Source: Homalodisca vitripennis
Taxonomy: Eukaryota > Arthropoda > Insecta > Hemiptera > Cicadellidae
DNA length: 64,000 bases
Assembly (NCBI RefSeq): GCF_021130785.1
Contig: NC_060212.1
Coordinates: 143,660,001-143,724,000 of the forward strand
Direction: 5' to 3'
Shown: in pieces, positions 47,270 through 57,900 of the stretch
How the letters are laid out: each line of letters opens with the position of its first letter
Position numbering within the stretch: position 1 is the stretch's first letter
Translations under genes and position numbers: made by a program
The notes under the pieces: model-generated
The model's database searches: none
What the model was told of the DNA's origin: nothing
The model's input: the letters and a program-made list of their open reading frames with translations, nothing else

Positions 47270-48289
47270 ACCCGATCTGGATCAGACTGGGGTATGCTAA
47301 CCGCACCAGTGTGTTAGTGAATGTCTGACCCTGTATGTCTCAACGGTGAATTAATGGTATTATTGCTAAGTCGTATTGATGCATTGTATACAACAATTGC
47401 TGCTTCACACCTTAAAGAAGTATGAATAATAGATCATATATTAAGACTTTCCTCAGTATTTTAGCATGCAGTCTTTCTGAAATTCTCCACCGTATTGACC
47501 AGATTTTATCACGACTTCAATGATTTCTACCTATAAAATCTCTTAATCTCTTAAATTAGTGTACACAATCGTTTCTGAGTATACATGGGTGACCTGAATC
47601 GTTTCAAATGTATGGAGGCTTTGTTTCTGAAAGTTTTAATAGTTTCTGTGAAAACCTTAATACTAAGTAATAATTACAGACACTATTTTATTAAGTTTAT
47701 TATTATACAATTATGGAAAAAAATCTTGAATTACAGTAGTTATTACGAAAGGAAATGTTATTTCTCAGATTTTAAAGAAATCGGATGAATTTTAATATTA
47801 ATTCATTTTATGTATTGAGCCACGAAACTAATTGAGTATATTGATTAAACAATAAATTTACGAATTATAGCCTCTATAAATATTTTAAGTTGCTTGTTAC
47901 TTTACATTAAACAAGCAACAATTGTTTTTGTTAGATAGTAAAAACTCTGGTGTAATCACTATATTACTTTTTAACTGCTTGACAAATTTTTATTTACTTA
48001 ATTTACATAAAATATTAATGTATGTCATGAGAATAAATCAAGAGGCAATGTTTTTAACTACGCAATTATGTGCTAACATTGTTTTGCATGCGATAATACA
48101 AGTTCCACCCATTGTCATTAACAGAAAACCAATAATTTAACATAAAAGATGATTTGGCACAATCATCATGACTGAAACGATAACAAATGGATTTTTTTAA
48201 CAAACGATCACTGTTTCGGGCAAGTCCTGCAATTGGAAACTACTTTCTACTTAAAAGCATTTTTTAAACCAACTCATAAAGGATCAAAC
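47270..48289. other. Stretch between satellite and candidate exon, nothing recognised
   Basis: The 47270-47340 piece is GC-richer and unlike the satellite. The rest is AT-rich without supported features. Confidence 0.5.
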
Positions 48290-48430
48290 ATGAAGGACGT
48301 ATTAAAAGTTTTAATTTTATGTGTAATTATATCAACTGTGAATGATACGATAAGTAAAAACGATAGAGTATTGATTCTTCGGCACTCAGATCGACTGAAA
48401 GACGGACGGACGACGCTCTCAGAGTGGACG
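48290..48430 (+). CDS. Possible first exon of a secreted protein
   Basis: ATG at 48290 opens MKDVLKVLILCVIISTVNDT, a good signal peptide, followed by a basic stretch (VLILRHSDRLKDGR) and TTLSEWT. A donor GTGAGG at 48431 would end the exon in phase 0. If not spliced, the frame runs on to a stop at 48472. No partner exon was found downstream in the window, and no family is recognised. Initiator-like CACTG is near 48208. Confidence 0.4.
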
Positions 48431-48866
48431 GTGAGGCAACAATATAATATCAACCATAAATCCTTGAGTTAGTGTATGGACTCTGGAAAGAACTAAAAAT
48501 ATTCTGATGGTTATAGTAGTTACATAAATTATACATAGTGACATCTTTGAAGAGTAGTAATATTTATAAACTGCAGTATACAAACGTACATTAAATAACT
48601 TCCGATGAAGCAAATTTAAAATATTTAATTTGATGATTGGGATAGGCATACTAAAAATGGCCCTCCCTTGACTCCTAAAAGTTTTCAAAAGTACAGATGT
48701 TTTTGCTTGTACGTGTTTAAATAATAAAGCGGGACGCACGTGTTTTCGGACGCTTGGACAATTGATACAGGATATTTCTGAAACCATATAAAATCCTCCA
48801 CGCAGCAGCGTACCTTGGCTATTCGCTTCTTCTTACACACCCCTTCAAATTATAAATCGTGCTATA

Positions 48867-48964
48867 CCCCCCCCCCCCCCCACCCCCCCCCCCCCCCACC
48901 CCCCCCCCCCCCCACCCCCCCCCCCCCCCACCCCCCCCCCCCCCCACCCCCCCCCCCCCCCACC
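48867..48964. repeat. Strict 16-bp tandem repeat (C15 A)n
   Basis: Single A residues at 48882, 48898, 48914, 48930, 48946 and 48962, each separated by exactly 15 C. The minus strand is therefore runs of 15 G separated by single T, capable of multiple G-quadruplexes (inference). Confidence 0.95.
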
Positions 48965-49574
48965 AAGAAATAAGTAAACATCTGAAAGAATGGACCTCAG
49001 GTGTTCTGTTACATTAGTTTTGTTTGTAAACAATTGCGGTCTTGGTCGTGTGTTTCATTCACTTCAGACCTTCGAAATAAAGTGAATGCAATATTTCTGT
49101 TTCTTATTTATTAGTCCCAGATTCATTTGTCTAAGAGATTTCTGTATTAAAGAACTGCCACAAGTAAACTTGGATTGCTTGTCCCAACACGGATAATCAG
49201 ATTGTAAACATATAACCTGGTCTGTCATTCGTTCAACGCTGCATTTTGCATATGCCCTCAGTGATGACCAGGAGCGCAACAGTAGATGGTGGTGGACCAA
49301 CTCACACATGGTACGAACCCACAGTGCCGTGTTTAGGCATGGACATGTGTCGCTTATAGGGGCTGATACTGAGTACCATTACATTAAAAATTATTTAGGG
49401 CAGCTGGTCAATATAATGTAAAGTGATGATTGTGAAGAGGGATGATATATGGTAAAAACAGTAATTTAAGACTTTTCTGAAAAGAAGTTAACATGTCAAA
49501 TAGACGGTTTAAAAAATACCGAATTTCAATTACAGCCGAAACAATTTATTAACGTAAATCGGCTTTGATTAAAG

Positions 49575-50926
49575 TACGAGGGCCATCCGGAAAAGTAGTA
49601 CCCATTTGTGAAATAAAAGGAACACAGAAGAAAATATTAACAAATATTAAACATTTTTATTGAAAAGAGCAGACCTTAAACAACTTCCTCCACAAAATCA
49701 CCAAGCAAACTTAAGCAATTGTCATAACGTGTGACGAGTTTTTGTGTATTCCAGGCGTCATAGTTCCTCCGCCAGCCAGCCGAATTGAAATACGTATTAA
49801 CGCCTTCTTTAAGTACTTCATCTCGCTGTCAAATCTTTTTCCCACCCAAAAACTCTTAAGTTTTGTAAAGAGATGGAAATCTGAAGGGGCCAAGTCCGGG
49901 CTATACAGTGGGATGGTCGAAAATTTCCCAATTGAATTGCTGCAGAAGTTGTTGTGTTTATCCGCCGCTGCATGAGGCCCTGGCATTGTCTTGGAGGAGA
50001 ATGACGCCATCAGGACAATAGACCGCTCCGTCGATTTGTTTATAGCCCGCCGTAATTTCTTTAATGTTTCACAATACGCATTAGCGTTAATAGTGTCTCC
50101 CCGGGCCCATAAAATCGATAAGCAGAGTACACCACGTCGATCCCAGAAAATGGTTGCCATAAGTTTCCTGGTGGACAGAACAGTCTTGAATTTTTTTGGT
50201 CTTCTTTCGTGAATGAGTATGATGCCACTCCATTGACTGTCGTTTACTCTCAGGTGAAGCATAACAAACCCACGTTTCATCACCAGTAACTATGCGATTC
50301 AAGAACGTGTCTGCTTCATCAGAATAACGTTCCAAAAATGTGAATGCAGCAGCCATACGCTTGGTTTTGTGCTCATCTGTAAGCGTGCGAGGGACCCACC
50401 TTGCACAAATTTTTGAATAATGCAGATGGTCTTTGACAATTTCATGAACAATTGTTCGAGAAACATTAGGGAAATGTTCACAGATGTCATCAATTGTGAC
50501 GTGCCGATCGTTCCTCACGAATTCGTCTACTGACCTCAGCAGTTGATCTGTAATGACAGATGGTCTCCCTGAACGCTCATCGTCGTGTGTTCCCCCTCCC
50601 CAAGTTGAAATTACGACACCAGCGCCGAACAGATGACTCTTCCATCACATTGTCTCCATTCACTTCCTTTAATTGACGATGAATATCACAAGGTCGAACG
50701 TTTCTTGCGTTGAGAAATTTTATTACAGCCCTCACTTCACAACTGGCGGCGTTTTCAATTTTTTTAAACATTATGAACTGCCACAGAAACAACACAAGCA
50801 ATACTAGCGTCACGAACTTGTAACAGAGAAGGCAGACTGAAGCGATCTGACCTTGACCGGCGGCTACCACGTCGTCAGCGCCTCATGCGGCGGAAACGGG
50901 TAGCTAATTTCCAGATGGCCCTTGTA
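49575..50926 (-). mobile_element. mariner element, full length, inactive
   Basis: TA-bounded 1352-bp element. Inverted ends are TACGAGGGCCATCCGGAAAA on the left and, read inward from the right, TACAAGGGCCATCTGGAAAT. Full mariner length with the transposase on the minus strand, interrupted by frameshifts. Family clearly distinct from the one at 6572 by its ends. Confidence 0.92.
49711..50771 (-). pseudogene. mariner transposase, frameshifted
   Basis: Starts MFKKIENAASCEVRAVIKFL at 50771. HTH blocks (NVMEESSVRRWCRNF) precede a first shift near 50580. Next come RNDRHVTIDDICEHFPNVSR, KICARWVPRTLTDEHK and IVTGDETWVCYASPESKRQS, which holds the first catalytic Asp. A second shift near 50200 follows, then INANAYCETLKKLRR. 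The block holding the second Asp is displaced in the read frame. PLYSPDLAPSDFHLFTKLKS retains the third Asp and ends the catalytic core. At least three frame changes make it a dead copy. Confidence 0.88.
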
Positions 50927-50985
50927 TGTTTACTAACTGTGTCCGCATGGAAACAAATTAATATAATTTAACTAATCTGTACAGA

Positions 50986-51171
50986 TTAACCCATTATTAA
51001 AGCTGACAGTGTTAGGAAGAGGCCACTCAGATACTTAAGACAGTTGTCACCTTTACTGTAGTTCCAAAGTTATTTTGCGGAGTTCAGGGATTGGCCGCTG
51101 CGAACTGCCTCGTGCACCTCCAGTCACTGGGTGTCAAGTGCTGAGATTTCTTGCTGTCCGCAATGGGTTGA
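50986..51171. mobile_element. Short TTAA-flanked MITE candidate
   Basis: TTAACCCATT at the left (50986) and, reading inward from the right, TCAACCCATTGCGGACAGC (51171). The right end matches the ATTGCGGA ends of the 1413-2084 element. About 186 bp, no ORF; right flank TTGA instead of TTAA. It begins 60 bp from the end of the mariner. Confidence 0.5.
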
Positions 51172-51682
51172 TATTGTCATTTACACGTACCAGTTTGTAA
51201 ACTATGTTCAAACAGTTATTGTTTATACAAAAATTTGAAATTTTAAAGTAAGGATGATCCACCACTAACTTTTTATAGCATTTACTTATTTATCCCCCTA
51301 TTGGAATTTATTTATTTTCTAAAACCTCATTTTCACTTTCCCATTAAACTAGAGCTCTGAGTGCTTCCAGAGTCAACAGAAGAGCCTATCAGACAATACC
51401 TGCCTGTGTGAAGAACAACAACATCTAAAATAGGATTCAACTGTTTTTAAGAAAAATGAAAACAGGAAAATAAAAATGCAACATACAGCCAAGTAAAATT
51501 CTTTTTAATATAAAGTTTAATCTTAAATGCTAGCACAGGTAACACTAATGCAATCACTAAATTACATACAATACTCTAGATAACTCAAACGTCCATTTAT
51601 TTAACATAGTGATCTATTATTAACAAACAAAATAAAGAAGCCAATCTGTAAAAATAATATATACAACATTGAGAAGAAAGCA

Positions 51683-51770
51683 ATTATTACATTGTCAATG
51701 TGATTACACAATGATAAAATCACCAAATTATTACATTGTCAATGTGATTAAACGATGATAAAATCACCAA
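51683..51770. repeat. Tandem duplication 2 x 44 bp over a stop codon
   Basis: 51683-51726 and 51727-51770 are nearly identical (few mismatches). The stop codon of the minus-strand gene (51764-51766) lies in the second copy; the first copy lies just after it in the 3' UTR. Confidence 0.85.
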
Positions 51771-51985
51771 GGATTGGGCTTGCCACTGCTCTTTCTCTCC
51801 TTAGAACCTTCCTTCTTGTCCATGTCGGGACTGCTGGAGCCTCTGGGCATATTGGATGAGCGATCACGGTCATAATCCTTCCGGTCAATATAATCATCAT
51901 CCCTCTCTTCTCCTTCACTCAGAGGCCCCGTATGTCTCTTGTCCTCTCCCAGCATCCTGTCTATCCTCTCTTTTACTGCGTCCAC
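51764..51985 (-). CDS. RS/RGG-rich protein last exon
   Basis: Acceptor TTTCAG, then VDAVKERIDRMLGEDKRHTG, an acidic/basic run with DDDYIDRKDYDRDRSS, and the end KERKSSGKPNPW, TGA at 51766-51764. 73 residues, phase 0. No domain recognised. Confidence 0.75.
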   Translation of the reverse strand: MDAVKERIDRMLGEDKRHTGPLSEGEERDDDYIDRKDYDRDRSSNMPRGSSSPDMDKKEGSKERKSSGKPNPW

Positions 51986-54900
51986 CTGAAATTTGGTTTT
52001 AATTTGTACTCCAAATGATAATATTAAAACATTCTTTAAAATTGGTGGAAGGAGGGGGGGGGGAGTAACAGTAGATAAAAGTAATAGAAGATTCAAGGAT
52101 CTGTTTTTGTAAGGGGTTAAGAGATTTTAAATAACGTTTTCAGTATTAAAATAAAATAAATGGTCCCTTATTATAACACACACTTTTATTAAACATAATA
52201 TTGTCTTTATTTTAATTGTGCTTTCAGCCTCTGTCTCCAGCCATCCTCTTGAATACAAGCATGTTTTTGTTAAAAAAAAAAAAATACTAAATTGTTGTAA
52301 ACATAACACAAATTTCATAATTTTACTAAGTGATGAGTAGTTTAAAAATTTGACTTATAATTAATTTTAAGATAACTTAGTTAACAGTTTTTAACCCTTT
52401 GACCGCCAAAGTAATTTTGCCAATTCGTGTCGGGAACCGCCACGCACATTTTGTAGTGCATCACTCAAAACTGCCACCGCCCTTACGTCTGCTAGTCCTC
52501 ATAACCGCCAAGGCCAAAATTGACAAACTTGCAAAGGTTTAGTAAAATGTCAATTATTCCACTAATAATTGCAATAGCTGCATAATTTCTTTTTGTACTG
52601 AAGACAATTAAATTCTGCACTAAATTACATATTATTTTATCAATAATAAATTTAAAAATTAAATTTTTGTATTTCTTATAAAATTTTTATAATTAGAAAT
52701 TTTTTTTAAATATTTATTACCTAACAGCTTATGCATTTTGTTGAAGAGTACCATCTAAACAACTTTTCTTGATAAATTCAGTCTAACAAAATTTAAAATA
52801 ATTTGTTTACAACACATTTATTTAAATAATAATTTTTTCACAAAATATGCTATAAAAGAAAATCTGTCCTTTGACACCGGTTACATATATTGTAGTTCTA
52901 TTTACTCTTTATAAAAGTTTAAAATATTAAATAGTACGACAAAATTCAAATTAAAAACATAAAAATTTATTTTAATACCCATAGTAACCGAAAAAATAAT
53001 TATAATAAGCCGATCATCATCAGCCCTTGGCGGTTATGAGTCAATATACGCGGGCCGACCACATCGGCTCTCAGCGGTTTTACAATCGAACTGCAGAGCC
53101 GATCTAATCAGCTCTTGGCGGTGTAAGGGTTAATTCACTACAGAAACAATAAATACATCAATAGGGAAATATTAATTTAGTTTCAAATTATACTTACTTT
53201 TAAGAAAAATATAACAAATAAATTCACTAACCACAAATTTTAGGTAATTGAAGACAAAAGTATATTGTGGTAATATGAAAAATCAAATGTATTCACTTTT
53301 TCAGCTTTCTTAAAGTAAATTTATAATATTGTCCTAGCGGAGCAAGTAATTTTTGCGATTTCAATGGAGCAAGTACTTTTTATGATTCAATGTTTATTGA
53401 AATTATATATATATATATATACACCTAGATTTATCATTACCATATTTCCACACATTACCATTTCTATCTTGGTATATTGCGCAACCTTTTTTTATAGGTG
53501 AGAATTACACACAACCTCGGTTATCCACATCCCCAAGTTATTCGCATCAGTTTTTTAGAGAATAATCAATATTTGTTGGATTTAAAGCGTAATTTTTGTT
53601 GTTGTTGACATCTACAATATAATAATAAATTAACAATTTAGACTTTGTGAGAGGTTGATAATTATGAATTTGGAAGATGTATTTGCTTGAGACCAACAAT
53701 AGCATCAATACAATGACATTAGAAATGGTGAAAGTGAAAACAATTCTATTCAAGAAGAACTGCAAGATGGCACAATTCATTTTGATTCCAACGACGCAGC
53801 TTGACAAACTGATGGTCTATTTTGTGTGACAATCTAACACTTTGGTTTTGAAAATGATAGCCTTGTCAGTTATTGTAATTCCCGGAAATAATGTATCCCA
53901 AGTTTACGTAAAAGAGAGTGAATGTTTTTATTTTACATATCTGCAAACAAAATTTATTTTTAATTTGTCCATAACTAGTCTCTGTAAAAAAAAAAAAAAA
54001 TAATAACAACATGGCTTATAATGATTCTTTTAATATATTTTTTGCTTGAGTTTATTTATCTGGATCACTTTCTATCCCGAGTACTCTGGATAGACGAGGT
54101 TGTACTGTACCTCTATTTCATTTAGATGAATTACACAGTTTTAATTCCCATAACTATTTTTTTTCTTCTGGAATCATTTTGTTTGGTTACATAATAATTT
54201 GGAATATACAAAATCAATCTTGTGTGAATTTTAATTTATATAAATAATATGATAACATACAGATACATAGACTACACAAGTATCTAAATAATCTAGCTTA
54301 CCCATATGCATGAACAACAAACATTAAATACGTATGACTGCTGCTTATTTTTTAGGAAGTTTTAATGTAATTTACTACAAATTTCAAACTATTACAAATA
54401 TACTGTGATCTCACTTCTCATAATTTATTATAATATCCTGTTCACTTTTAGTTGGCTGTTATCTACTCTACTTCTATGAAACCTTTTCTACAGAAACAAA
54501 ACGGTAAGTGGATCCAAAACAGAGTTATAATATTAATAATAAAATATAATGACAGGTATGTACGTTTAAACAAAATAAACCATTTTGTTTCCTAAACTTT
54601 CCTTAGATTCAAGCACACTATATTAAATGTGGGAACATATTGTAAAATCATAGACTCATCACTGTGAGTAAACACCAGTCATCTTGTTGAGACTCGCTCG
54701 CTCATAAAACCAAGCCTCCCTTGCGTGTTTGGATGTGACATATCTGTGACTGGTTCAACCTCAAAGTGTCAACAAGTCAATAAAAATAAGTTATTTTTCA
54801 GTAATTTCCACTGCATAAAAACCTCATTTATTGCTCTTTGGGACATTTTATATTCAATATTTATGAAATTAGAAAAATTAAATTATGATTCAATAATGTG

Positions 54901-57900
54901 ATGGTAAAAGGTTTACATAGTTCATTGACACAATGTTCTGACATGTTTTTTTTTTTATTCAACTCTCTCAAAATTGTTACATATTAATTTCGTACACTGA
55001 AGAATCACTGAACATCATTTTTCTAGCATTTATATTCATTATTTCAATACTCTTAAATGTTGATGCAAATGAAAAAGGATATTTTTAATACCAATAGTGA
55101 CAAATTTATTATTGGGAGGGCGGATTTCAAAAAGTTTCTGTTGTGATACCAATTCCAAATGTTCTGTTTTGGTTCCTGATTCTGAGTTACACTTATTATA
55201 TTAGACTTTCAATTATATATAAGTGTAAACCAATACTCTAAATACAAACAATAATGTAGAATAAAAAGAGCAATTTGTGATATGTTTTATTATTACCAGT
55301 TGTAATTTAAAATTTATTTCATGTAATAGCATTATTTATAAATAACATCAAGTACATTTTTTATTTATGAGGTACTTACCTGAGACGTAGTGAACTGGGG
55401 AAAATCAATACCAAGTCTTTGAATAATAGTGCACATTTTTAAATTATCTTCCAAATATTATTTACAAGTTTTTGTCTTGATGGCAAACTTTAACTTTGGC
55501 CTTTTGCTGGGTAAGACGATTTCAATGTCTGTCGTATTGCAAAACCTGAATTTCTTCTCTTTGAAAATACCACTTGAAAGAAGTAAAAGTGCATTGTTGA
55601 TAAAACTTATTGTACAAGCAAGTTTATATCTAGGCCTACTAATAAAAATACACCTTCTTTAAATATTTTTATTTTTTTAGTAATACAAAGATTCTTAAAT
55701 AAAAAAATGTAAAGTATATTAGACACGTTATGAGCAAAATTTGGAATCAAATTGAGCAGTGTGCATTTAAGGCAAATATCAAAATAGTGTATTTCAAATG
55801 TGTGAATAGAAAACCTACAAATCTATCCATCACAAAACACTATGGCACACAGTATGTTGAAACAAGATACTGTGACTTATGTTTATAAAAATCTTTTGCA
55901 ACCAATGATATTTCAGCAATAAGATACACAATTCAAAAATACCTCAAGTAAAATATTATAGAGATGAACTGACTTCAATTGAAAAACAGTATTGTATTTT
56001 TTTTTCCAAACTGATTTTGTGAAATACAGTACCCATAACAAACTGATAACAAATAAAGTACAAATTATAATTTAATACAAAAATGATACATCGGCTAATT
56101 GGGCACTATACCAATCCAAGATTCTGGAATAAAAACTACCAGCAGCTGTAACTGATATCCATTTGATCAACGATAAATTAAATAAGGAGGACGAGTCAAG
56201 CTTTTAATAATACCAGCCTAACTTGCATACAATAGATCAAAATTGACAAAAATAAATCAGAAAACCAACTTACCTACAATTGAACCATGCAGTTTGGAGG
56301 AAACCTGGTGACCTTGAACTATCCACTTAACATCTATACTATTATACCACTAACTTTACGAGAAATCAATATTCCAATTACCTACTAACAATAAGTGCCA
56401 TGAAATTCACTTTATGACGTTACTAGCGTTTGATTTGAGTCAAATTCAGTTCTGTGTATCAAATTTCAAAGAATCCTTGGCATAAATAATCTGTCACACA
56501 TCATCGAGTTTATGAATGCAATTTATGATTGGATGGCAATATGTAAACTTAGAATATTGTTCACTGGAATAGCAATTATATAATAGTTGGATAACAATGA
56601 GATTGTAAAGCAATATTATAAGGAAACAAATATCAATTATCAATATGATATCAAGGGATAGTATTTAATTTTAATATAAACATCAGATATTTTATCAATT
56701 AAGTTGCTTTTCTTGCTCTTCCAAAATATTAATACTTAATTTGGTGTATTTATTTACAGTAAAACTGGTGTGACATGGCAAGTGCAAACAAATGATGCAG
56801 ATGATGTAACATGAGTGAATGCATTGTAACATGAAAAAAATGCATTGTACACATAAACAATGGATGTGACTCAAATTAATGGACTCAGTCCTGCTGAAAA
56901 TCTGGAAAATATTACGGGCCAAAAAGGAAAAATTCTCTCTTTCTGTTTATAGGCTCATAGAAATTACTTATTCAATAATTTTATAAATATCACTTCAAGT
57001 TTCTGATGCAAACTTTGTGATATACACAGAATGAAAATTATGAACTAAGTTTTACTAAGCAATAAATCACATATTCTTGTTAATTCCATGTTTCTAAAAA
57101 TAGAAATAACAAAAAATTGTTTAAACTGCAAAAAATTGAACATTTTTGTTTATTTAACGTTTTCCTAGAGGTTCTCTTTAAACCGGTTTTTTAAATACCT
57201 AAAAATAAACCTAAAGCAAATAAATTAAGATGTTTTGGAATTTAAATTAGACTCCTTTACAAAGATAATAAATGTTTATTGTTGCTTGTCTACATAATGT
57301 GCAATGAATGAGTATCAATCAGATTGATTGACTGAATCTAAATACTGCAACTGAAACAAAGAAAATATTTTAAATTAATATATTGAATTAATTTGGAACT
57401 TTAGATGAATAATGTAGTCCAATTAGAAACTAAGATAAGTATTGAATGATGCTATGGTAGTAATGTTTGAGATGGAAAACTTATTAAGGTTTTTAAAATT
57501 TCATCTTAATCCTGCTTGCTGTTAAAACTCAATTTATATATATTATTTAATTTAAAATTAAGATACTCATAATTCAATAAAAATGATAAAGAAATAATGT
57601 TTTAATAAACAGTTATGGGTAAGACAGTCATATTTAAAAAATAAAAAATTTAGAAATATTTTATAAACTATTAGATTGGTATACATATACATTGGATTTG
57701 TATGTTGTATGAAATTTATGAAATGAACAGATAATAATACCCAACTAATTGTCCTACTTATGTCTCTTACCAAAACAAATTTTAAAATTCTGTGTTTCTA
57801 GCACTTATCCAAATGCGTTTAACAGCCTAAAACCCAAACTTTATTACATTAAATATACAAGAAGCTGTCCGAAAAGTATTCTATATTTGACTATTACTCC

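Noticed and set aside
47585..48140. Two plus-strand frames of 67 and 72 codons
   Set aside because: AT-rich composition, no motif, no signal for splicing or initiation.
48845..49033. Gly/Trp-rich minus-strand frame
   Set aside because: Direct translation of the C15A repeat.
49742..50212. Plus-strand frames in the 49.6-50.9 kb mariner
   Set aside because: Antisense of the transposase coding sequence.
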